Assembly: GCA_937975745.1 (NCBI GenBank)
Contig: CALJUK010000113.1
Location: 1-8,136 of the forward strand
Length of the DNA: 8,136 nucleotides
DNA from: an uncultured Planctomycetaceae bacterium
Lineage (GTDB): Bacteria; Planctomycetota; Planctomycetia; Planctomycetales; Planctomycetaceae
Reading direction: 5' to 3'
Positions 1 through 6,375 of the stretch are shown here, in pieces. The translations under genes and the position numbers were made by a program. The notes beneath the pieces are model-generated. The model was not told where the DNA came from. It ran no database searches and saw only the letters and a program-made list of their open reading frames with translations. Positions within the stretch are counted from its first letter, which is position 1. Every line of letters starts with the position of its first letter.

Positions 1-1
1 T

Positions 2-3000
2 GTCCTGCTGCCGAATGAAATCGTTCTCGACGAGGGGCATGAACCACCCGAGACGCTGGAGCCCCAGGACGATCTCTCCCATGAGGAACTGCTCAAACAG
101 CCGGTCCACGTCCCACACCGGCCAAAGAAGGACCCGCGAGAACTGAAGATCCTCGATCCGGCCTGTGGCAGCGGTCACTTCCTCCTCTACTGCTTCGACC
201 TGCTGCTGACAATCTACGCGGAAGCGTGGGACGACCCAGACCTTCGCCCGGCACTCCAGCAGGACTATGTCACGCTCGAAGAGCTGCGCCGGGACGTTCC
301 CCGGCTGATCCTCGCCCACAACCTGCACGGCATAGACATCGACCTGCGTTGTGCGCAGATTGCGGCGCTGGCGCTCTGGCTTCGCTGCCAGCGGGCCTGG
401 CAGGAGACGGGGTTGAAGAAGGATCGCCCGCAGATAACCCGCTCGAACCTTGTCTGTGCCGAGCCGATGCCGGGGGAGGAAGGTCTCCTGGATGAGTTCT
501 TGCAGACACTGCACGAGGACCGGCTGGAGAAGTTGATCCGGCGAGTGCTGGACGTGCCCGAGGATCAGCCTGTGCGGGCCACCCCCGACATGGCCGACCG
601 CCTCTGCGAACTGGTTCGGCATGTGTGGGACAAGATGAAACTGGCTGGCGAAGCGGGGAGCCTGCTCAAGATCGAGGAGGAGATTCAGGAGGCGATCCGC
701 AAGGGGCAGGAGGAATGGGAAGGCGAGCAATCGCTGTTTCGTGTCGTCGAGTACGGCCTGACCGAATCACCAAAGGAACGATATTACCGATTCGTTCCCG
801 GTGAAGGCGTCAGCTTCTGGGAACGTGCCGAAGCGCTTGTGCTGGCGGCACTGACCGATTTCGCCGAATACGCTGCCAACGGACGGAAGCTGTTGCGGAA
901 ACTGTTCGTTGATGATGCGATGCGAGGGTTCGCATTCGTGGATGTATGCCGTCGGCAGTTCGATACAGTTCTGATGAACCCGCCATTCGGGTTGCCGTCG
1001 CGCCCTTCGAAGAGGCTACTCATCGCCGCATACCCAGATACTTGGAAGGACATGTATGCTGCATTTGCAGACCGAGGTCTTTCAAAGCTGTCAAAAACTG
1101 GCATGCTCGGTGCCATCACGCCAAGCATGTGGCAGTACAGCCGACAATTGAGAGCCTTCCGCCATTCGCTTCTCGCTGTCGGCTCACCACATTTGCTGAT
1201 CGAATTCGGTCTCGGGGTAATGGATGACGCCACGGTGGAGGCAAGTGTTTGGACAGCGTCACCTCGACGGTCCCAAGCTCCGCTCTTGAGCTTGGACCTC
1301 TTGGGACATCCCGTCGAGCAACGTGCTATGGCGACCGCCACTCCGGTAGAGGCGTGGCATGCAATCGTGCCCGCCTCGTACTCGCACATCGAGGAAACAC
1401 CTCTTTGCCACCACATGGCGGACGATCACCTTCGCCTTTGGACGAGAAAAGAACGGTTGCGCCAACACTGTGACATTGTGAAGGGGAACACCACATTCGA
1501 CGACTTTCGTTTTCTTCGATTATGGTCTGAAGTCCCAGCGGCGAGCCTCGGAACGCGATGGATTCGCTATCGCTCCGGTGGCGATTTTCAGCCATTCTTC
1601 GCTGCCTCATACTTGTGTATTGACTGGGATGACGACGGGGCAGAAGTAAGAGCATGGGGGACTTTGAAGCACGGCTCTGATGCCCAGGTGATGCAAAGCT
1701 CCAAATTCTGGCGGCAGTCAGGTCTGGCGTACCCACGAGTAGGGACACTCGGCTTTGGGGTGCGAATCGCACAGGAAAACGAAGTATTCTCCGGGAGTTC
1801 TGTGTTCGTGCGCCCGAGGGATTCGGAGCACACATATGGCCTGCTCGGACTCCTCAATAGCTCACTTGCTTTAGAGTTAATGAAGGCTCACGGCAGGCAC
1901 CGGAGGACAGAAACGATCGCAATCAAGGATCTGCCGATCACCAACACTGACTTGCGAGAAATCACCGCTCAATGCGGTACGATCGCTGAGGATGCAGCTC
2001 GCGAAATGCGCGCCATTGAAGCGCAGGATGAAGCGAATCCATGGTTCACTGGGGATTGGCTGCTGCTAGGTGCAGCGGCGTGTGAGCGGCTCGCAGATGA
2101 CACGCTGAAAGCTATTGTTTCGGCGTCGCGTGAAATATCTGTCAAATGCGCTTCAATCCTCAACGCACAAGCGACACCACTTCCAGAGCCGGATGCTGTT
2201 CACTTTAGACATGATTTGTCGGCAGTCGAGATCGTTCGGCGCCAATTATCCTTGTGTCTCGGCATTGCTTGTGGCAGGTTTGACTGTCGCAGATGGCTGT
2301 CGAGGTCCGCGACATCGTTGCCCTCAGATCTGTTCAGAGAGGCACAGACAATCACGTCGAGTGGCGCCGGATCATCTCACGACCTTTTAGGAAGCAACTC
2401 AGATGGCATCGTCGATGTTGATGGTATTCTCGTCGATGACGCCGATCATCAGGATGACGTCGTCCGACGCGTTCGGGACATGCTCGAAGTGATCTGGCAG
2501 GACCGCGCCGACGCCATCGAGAAGGAAGCCTGCGAGATTCTCGGCGTCAAGACTCTGCGGGACTACTTCCGCAAACCCGGCAAGGGGGGCTTCTGGGACG
2601 ACCACGTGAAGCGGTACTCGAAGAGCCGCCGGAAGGCCCCGATCTACTGGCTGCTCCAGTCATCGAAGAAGAACTACGCCCTCTGGCTCTACTACCACCG
2701 GCTCGACAAGGACATCCTGTTCAAGGCGCTCCTGAACTACGTCGAACCGAAGATCCAGCGGGAAGAAAACCGCCTCGCCGAACTGCGCTCCCGAAAGTCC
2801 TCGGCAGGCGAGTCCGGCAAGGGCGCCAAGAAACTCGACCGGGAGGTCGAGAAGCAGGAAGACCTCATCACCGAACTGGAGGACTTCAAGGAGAAGCTCC
2901 AGAAGGTGGCGAACCTGCACCTCGTCCCCGACCTCAACGACGGCGTCGTACTCAACATCGCCCCCCTCCACGAACTCGTCCCCTGGAAGGAAGCGAAGAA

Positions 3001-3082
3001 ATACTGGAACGAGCTGATGGACGGCAAATACGAATGGTCGTCGATCGGGCAGCAACTGCGTGAGAAGGGGTTGGTGGAATGA
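2..3082 (+). CDS. pglX: BREX adenine-specific DNA methyltransferase PglX (5' partial)
   Basis: PglX transfers methyl groups from S-adenosylmethionine to the N6 position of adenine at the BREX recognition site, marking host DNA as self. The frame is open from base 2, so the start lies before the window; 1026 residues are visible, and ATG/TTG codons inside (such as TTG at 413) are not true starts. Seen: SAM-binding motif I DPACGSGHF (155-181), the following acidic-loop motif HGIDID (about 329-346), and catalytic motif IV NPPF (977-988). A target-recognition-like region follows, ending near 1830-1940 with LLGLLNSSLALELM and KDLPI, a pattern common in type I/IIG specificity domains. The C-terminal part has the BREX PglX signature KAPIYWLLQSS (about 2635-2667), a charged coiled coil (about 2750-2910) and the end segment DLNDGVVLNIAPLHELVPW (about 2930-2988). 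The stop overlaps the next gene's start. Codon and base composition change in the middle third. Typical PglX is about 1200 residues or more, so a few hundred residues are probably missing. The family call is secure; the methylated site cannot be read. Confidence 0.94.
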   Translation, partial: VLLPNEIVLDEGHEPPETLEPQDDLSHEELLKQPVHVPHRPKKDPRELKILDPACGSGHFLLYCFDLLLTIYAEAWDDPDLRPALQQDYVTLEELRRDVPRLILAHNLHGIDIDLRCAQIAALALWLRCQRAWQETGLKKDRPQITRSNLVCAEPMPGEEGLLDEFLQTLHEDRLEKLIRRVLDVPEDQPVRATPDMADRLCELVRHVWDKMKLAGEAGSLLKIEEEIQEAIRKGQEEWEGEQSLFRVVEYGLTESPKERYYRFVPGEGVSFWERAEALVLAALTDFAEYAANGRKLLRKLFVDDAMRGFAFVDVCRRQFDTVLMNPPFGLPSRPSKRLLIAAYPDTWKDMYAAFADRGLSKLSKTGMLGAITPSMWQYSRQLRAFRHSLLAVGSPHLLIEFGLGVMDDATVEASVWTASPRRSQAPLLSLDLLGHPVEQRAMATATPVEAWHAIVPASYSHIEETPLCHHMADDHLRLWTRKERLRQHCDIVKGNTTFDDFRFLRLWSEVPAASLGTRWIRYRSGGDFQPFFAASYLCIDWDDDGAEVRAWGTLKHGSDAQVMQSSKFWRQSGLAYPRVGTLGFGVRIAQENEVFSGSSVFVRPRDSEHTYGLLGLLNSSLALELMKAHGRHRRTETIAIKDLPITNTDLREITAQCGTIAEDAAREMRAIEAQDEANPWFTGDWLLLGAAACERLADDTLKAIVSASREISVKCASILNAQATPLPEPDAVHFRHDLSAVEIVRRQLSLCLGIACGRFDCRRWLSRSATSLPSDLFREAQTITSSGAGSSHDLLGSNSDGIVDVDGILVDDADHQDDVVRRVRDMLEVIWQDRADAIEKEACEILGVKTLRDYFRKPGKGGFWDDHVKRYSKSRRKAPIYWLLQSSKKNYALWLYYHRLDKDILFKALLNYVEPKIQREENRLAELRSRKSSAGESGKGAKKLDREVEKQEDLITELEDFKEKLQKVANLHLVPDLNDGVVLNIAPLHELVPWKEAKKYWNELMDGKYEWSSIGQQLREKGLVE
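940..2460 (+). other. Lower-GC segment of pglX spanning motif IV and target-recognition region
   Basis: Within pglX the rows I counted by hand (starting at 1021, 1501, 1861, 1921, 2161, 2401) are 50-55% GC, against 60-68% for rows starting at 61, 841, 2461, 2581 and 2821. In-frame TTA leucine codons occur at 1520, 1871, 1877, 2246 and 2387 and AGA arginine codons are common here; I saw no TTA codon in the flanking parts of the gene. The reading frame is intact throughout. The segment begins close to catalytic motif IV and ends just before the conserved C-terminal domain, so it corresponds to the part that should determine DNA site recognition. I infer replacement of the specificity module by recombination; relaxed constraint on a fast-evolving region is the alternative. 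Confidence 0.5.
3063..3082 (+). promoter_or_regulatory. Ribosome binding site and 4-base ATGA overlap, pglX to glycosylase-like gene
   Basis: AGAAGGGG at 3063-3070 lies 8 bases before the ATG at 3079. The ATG overlaps the pglX TGA stop as ATGA (3079-3082), the classic arrangement for translational coupling or reinitiation. This fixes the start of the downstream gene and ties its expression to pglX. Confidence 0.75.
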
Positions 3083-3777
3083 GTCATCCGCACAACTTTG
3101 TCGATGATGTCATGCGACGCTGCTCGTTGGTGGTGTCGAGGTTGAAGTCCGACCCAGTGATTGGCTCGTATGTTGACCCATCGCTCGACGTGCCAAGGCC
3201 CTTTCATGGCAGCGGCGACATTCAACTGATTCTCCTTGGCCAAGATCCGACAGTCGAGGACGCGGAGACGCGCCGACGCATCACCACTGTACTGATGCTT
3301 GACGAGGAAACGAGCAACCTGCGGCGCTTCGTCTGCACAATCTGTAAAGGCCTCGGCCTGTCGCTCGACGCGAACGTCTATGCAACCAACGTATGCAAGA
3401 ACTTCTTCACGAGCCCTCCGGAGTCGATTTCTGATCCCGACCTGATTGTGGCGTCATGGGAGTTCTGGCAGGACTGTCTGCGACGTGAATTGGATCGGTT
3501 TCCAGAAGCGAGTGTCGTGACATTAGGGAGCCAGGTGTTGAAGATCCTCGTCACGGACGGGTGTCGAATTGACCTCAAGCACTATTGGGGTCATGTCAGG
3601 GGCTGGAAGACGAAGGGCCGTGGTCCCTTCCAATTCGTGGAAGGCGAGCAGTCCACGAATCGAAGGAGGTTCTTTCCACTCCCCCACATTACGAACAGCA
3701 CGGCGACGGAATTGTATCGAGAGCACTTTGACGACTACCTCACGTTCATTCGTTCGACCGAAAGGCAGGTTGCATGA
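3079..3777 (+). CDS. Uracil-DNA glycosylase superfamily-like protein embedded in BREX operon
   Basis: The predicted protein has 232 residues. I assign it to the uracil-DNA glycosylase (UDG) fold superfamily from motif order. These are LILLGQDPTV at residues 50-59 (compare GQDPYH of family 1 UNG, where the Asp activates water), VYATNVCKNFF at 100-110 (compare the N-containing base-recognition strand, and NVVK of family 4), VVTLGSQVLK at 146-155 (the core strand-helix usual before the last motif), and FPLPHITNS at 199-207, whose His203 could be the C-terminal catalytic His of the HPS-type motif. These enzymes cleave the base-sugar bond and leave abasic sites. The protein is not a standard UNG: the motif I Tyr is replaced by Thr58 and the HPSPLS loop by HITNS. 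A CxxC (Cys86, Cys89) is present, but the usual family 4 iron-sulphur cysteine layout is not evident. Both ends overlap neighbours by 4 bases, so it is part of the operon; it is not a core BREX component. GC is about 55% in three rows counted, lower than pglZ. The family call is by motifs only; substrate is unknown. Confidence 0.72.
   Translation: MSHPHNFVDDVMRRCSLVVSRLKSDPVIGSYVDPSLDVPRPFHGSGDIQLILLGQDPTVEDAETRRRITTVLMLDEETSNLRRFVCTICKGLGLSLDANVYATNVCKNFFTSPPESISDPDLIVASWEFWQDCLRRELDRFPEASVVTLGSQVLKILVTDGCRIDLKHYWGHVRGWKTKGRGPFQFVEGEQSTNRRRFFPLPHITNSTATELYREHFDDYLTFIRSTERQVA
3761..3777 (+). promoter_or_regulatory. Ribosome binding site and 4-base ATGA overlap, glycosylase-like gene to pglZ
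   Basis: AAAGGCAGG (3761-3769) precedes the pglZ ATG at 3774 by 4 bases (8 bases from the AAAGG part). The ATG overlaps the upstream gene's TGA as ATGA (3774-3777). Together with the matching overlap at 3079 this shows that the glycosylase-like gene is fitted into the operon with no spare sequence at either side. Confidence 0.7.
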
Positions 3778-6362
3778 CGGGGAGCGTCACCGGACACCTG
3801 TTCGATTTGATCGCAAAACAGGTCGAGGACCACAAACTGGTGGTCTGGTACGACCCGGAACGCGCCTACACTGACGCCGCTGCCAACCTGGAACTCGCCG
3901 ACACGACGATCGCCCGGCACGACGGCAGCTTCCTGCAACTTCGCCGGACCATCGACAATCTGCTGAACGACGAAGAGCCGCCCCGGCTGGTCGTCTACGT
4001 TCCCGAGGACCAGGCGAACACGCACGATGCACTGGCCGAACTGGAGGCGGTCGGCATTGTGATGAAACCGGGCCAGCAGCCGCCAACTCGCAACACTCGG
4101 CTCTCGATCGTCGCCCGAAATGCTCTTAAGCCATCGCTCGGGGAAGAAACCGCCGGTGACGTTGAGAAACAGGTCGAGGCGGGAAGGCTGACGCTGGCCG
4201 ATCTGAATGCCCTGGCACAGAAAGGGGGCGAGATCTCCTCCGGCGTCGTGTCGATCATCTTCGGCACCGGAAACCCGCAGGAAGTGGCCCTGTCATTCGC
4301 GGCCAGCGACCAGTACGACAGCGAAATTGAATCGAAAGACGCTAAACAGGAGCTTCTCGCTCTGGTCGGTTCCGCATTCGACATTTCGCTGATCGACTCA
4401 GCAGCGCTGGCCGAGGCGCGTGAGCGATTCGCGAATCACGTCCTGCTCACGGAACTGGTCACCCGGCTCGCCGACGAGGCTCCACCTTCTCTGAGTTCAG
4501 TCGAGATCGCCACGACACCCACTGGCACGGATTCCTGTATCCGCCTGGCAAAGACCTGGCGTCAGGTGCGAGATCACCGGGACAGCTACGTCACTGCCGC
4601 AAGTGCGGTCGAGCAGCAGTTCAGTCTCTCCAGCATCGAGTACAACCCGGAGACGATCCTCGACCTGGAAACGGTACCCGCCTTCGAGCAGGCGCTGCTG
4701 AATCATGTTGAGCAGCAACTGGTCAGTGGTCCCAGCGAAGACCTGTTGGCCCTGGCACAAGCCCGGCTGGCTCGCTTCTGGTCCGATGTGGACCCCGCAA
4801 TCCAGGCCCACTGGGCGCTCATCGCTGCCGCTGCCGAGGTGCTGCTGGAAGCGGACCGGGTGGGCACTGATCTCAAGCAGCCGCCGAGCGATGTCCCTGG
4901 GCTGATCAGACACTACACGGAGGGAAGCATTCCATGGTGTCTGCTGGACACGCATCACCGGCACATGGAAACCCGGTGGCACAACTTCGACCCCGGTGAC
5001 GATAACCAGGGCTTGGAGAAACTGATCGCGAAGGCCCGGCAGCGCTACACGGAAATCGGTTCCGCGTTGTCAAAGCACTTCATCACGCAGTTCGCCAAGG
5101 CCGGACATCCGGTCGAAGGCATCCGGCGACAGGTCGATGTGTTCGACATGCTCGTCCAGCCCAGGCAGGAGGATGAGAAGGTCGCCTACCTGTGGGTGGA
5201 CGCTCTCCGTTTTGAAATGGCTCGCGAATTGTGCGAGGCGCTCAGCGACGATTTCGAGATCGCGATCGAACCGGCCATCGCCAACGCGCCGACGATCACC
5301 GAAATCGGCATGGCGTCGCTGCTGCCAAAAGCCAGCAGTGGAAAGGTTGTAGCCGGGGCGAAGGGCAAACTGGCGCTGGACATCAACGACACTGCAATCA
5401 GGGAACGGAAGGACCGGATCGAGTTCCTGAAGCAGTCCGCCTACGTCGATGTGTACGAAGCAAAGCTCGAAGATTTGCTGCCGAAACCGGCGAAGCGCAT
5501 CCGTGAGGGGATCACTGGCGCCAGACTGGTGCTGATCACCTCCCAGGAAATCGACGAACTGTGCGAGCGAGGCAACGTCGTGCAGGCCCGGCGTCAGATG
5601 GACGGCATCCTCGTGGATCTCCGCCGGGGAATGCGCGTCCTGGCCGATCTGGGCATTGAAACCATCATCCTGGTCGCGGACCACGGGCACCTGTTCATCG
5701 ACGAAGTCACCGAGGAGATGAAGATCAACGCGCCGGGTGGCGACACCGCTGACCTGCATCGGCGCGTCTGGGTCGGAGTTGGCGGAACTTCCGAACCTTC
5801 CTACCTGCGAGTGCCTCTGTCAGAACTGGGTGTTCCCAGTGAGTACGACATCGCCACGCCGACCGAGTTCGCAGTCTTCAAGTCCGGGGGAGGCCTCGCC
5901 TATTTCCACGGCGGCCTCTCTCCCCAGGAGCTGATCATCCCCGTCGTCACTCTGACTCCTACGGCGCAAGCGAAGGCTGGGCCGCCGAAAGGTATCGACT
6001 GGGAACTGAAACCGGGCACGGAGAAGCTGACAACGCGGTTCTTCTCCGTTCAAATCACTGGTGCGCAAAGCGCTGGCAGTCTGTTTGGCATGGAGATTCC
6101 CAAGACCCGGCTGGAGATTCGGGCCAAGGGGAAGTGCGTTTCCCAACCGGTCAGTGCATCCTACGGGTTCGAGGACGGGACAGGCGAGGTTCAAATGCGT
6201 ACTCTGGAAGGTGAGCCCCAGACGATCGAGCCGAATACTGTCGCCCTGATGGTCAGTCCGGACGAGATCAACCAGAAGACCGTCAGCGTGGTCCTCGTTG
6301 ACGCATCCAGCAACGTCGAATTGGAAACGCTCGACAGAATCGAGGTTGCCATTTCCATGTGA
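3774..6362 (+). CDS. pglZ: BREX phosphatase-like protein PglZ
   Basis: PglZ is an essential BREX component with an alkaline-phosphatase-superfamily core; its precise substrate is not settled in the literature as I know it. The protein is complete at 862 residues, in line with type 1 PglZ. The N-terminal domain starts with KLVVWYDPE (residues 21-29), typical of PglZ, followed by RLVVYVPED (71-79). The middle (about 180-460) is helical and charged. The metal-binding catalytic core is recognisable: AYLWVDALRFEMAREL at 471-486 (first metal-site Asp476 and the conserved DALR), NAPTITEIGMASLLP at 504-518 (a Thr-rich stretch in the expected nucleophile region), ETIILVADHGHLF at 629-641 (Asp636, His637 and His639 as metal ligands), and YFHGGLSPQELIIPVV at 710-725 (His712, last metal site). 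The C-terminal part (about 750-862) looks like a beta-rich domain. All expected catalytic motifs are present, so nothing suggests inactivation. The start overlaps the upstream gene by ATGA; brxL follows after 10 bases. I cannot assign the PglZ subtype (A or B) without profile comparison. Confidence 0.95.
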   Translation: MTGSVTGHLFDLIAKQVEDHKLVVWYDPERAYTDAAANLELADTTIARHDGSFLQLRRTIDNLLNDEEPPRLVVYVPEDQANTHDALAELEAVGIVMKPGQQPPTRNTRLSIVARNALKPSLGEETAGDVEKQVEAGRLTLADLNALAQKGGEISSGVVSIIFGTGNPQEVALSFAASDQYDSEIESKDAKQELLALVGSAFDISLIDSAALAEARERFANHVLLTELVTRLADEAPPSLSSVEIATTPTGTDSCIRLAKTWRQVRDHRDSYVTAASAVEQQFSLSSIEYNPETILDLETVPAFEQALLNHVEQQLVSGPSEDLLALAQARLARFWSDVDPAIQAHWALIAAAAEVLLEADRVGTDLKQPPSDVPGLIRHYTEGSIPWCLLDTHHRHMETRWHNFDPGDDNQGLEKLIAKARQRYTEIGSALSKHFITQFAKAGHPVEGIRRQVDVFDMLVQPRQEDEKVAYLWVDALRFEMARELCEALSDDFEIAIEPAIANAPTITEIGMASLLPKASSGKVVAGAKGKLALDINDTAIRERKDRIEFLKQSAYVDVYEAKLEDLLPKPAKRIREGITGARLVLITSQEIDELCERGNVVQARRQMDGILVDLRRGMRVLADLGIETIILVADHGHLFIDEVTEEMKINAPGGDTADLHRRVWVGVGGTSEPSYLRVPLSELGVPSEYDIATPTEFAVFKSGGGLAYFHGGLSPQELIIPVVTLTPTAQAKAGPPKGIDWELKPGTEKLTTRFFSVQITGAQSAGSLFGMEIPKTRLEIRAKGKCVSQPVSASYGFEDGTGEVQMRTLEGEPQTIEPNTVALMVSPDEINQKTVSVVLVDASSNVELETLDRIEVAISM

Positions 6363-6375
6363 GGTGAGACCGGTG
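6361..6375 (+). promoter_or_regulatory. Ribosome binding site deciding the GTG start of brxL
   Basis: GAGGTGA (6361-6367), overlapping the end of the pglZ stop codon, lies 5 bases before GTG at 6373. This favours GTG 6373 (protein beginning MPELDRKATSVF) over the other in-frame GTG at 6364, which is inside the Shine-Dalgarno sequence. There is no ATG in frame nearby. Confidence 0.7.

Noticed and set aside
413..415. TTG codon as the start of pglX
   Set aside because: The same frame is open back to base 2 and carries the essential SAM-binding motif DPACGSG at 155-175, so the real start is upstream of the window.
977..988. NPPF in place of NPPY as a sign of an inactive methyltransferase
   Set aside because: Phe is an accepted aromatic residue in motif IV of N6-adenine methyltransferases, so activity is still expected.
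784..1835. Minus-strand open frames of 210 and 169 codons inside pglX
   Set aside because: They are antisense to an intact, motif-bearing frame; their translations are low-complexity-like with no family resemblance.
3229..3777. Ordinary housekeeping uracil-DNA glycosylase (ung)
   Set aside because: The GQDPYH and HPSPLS motifs are altered and the gene is locked inside a defence operon, so a housekeeping ung call is not supported.
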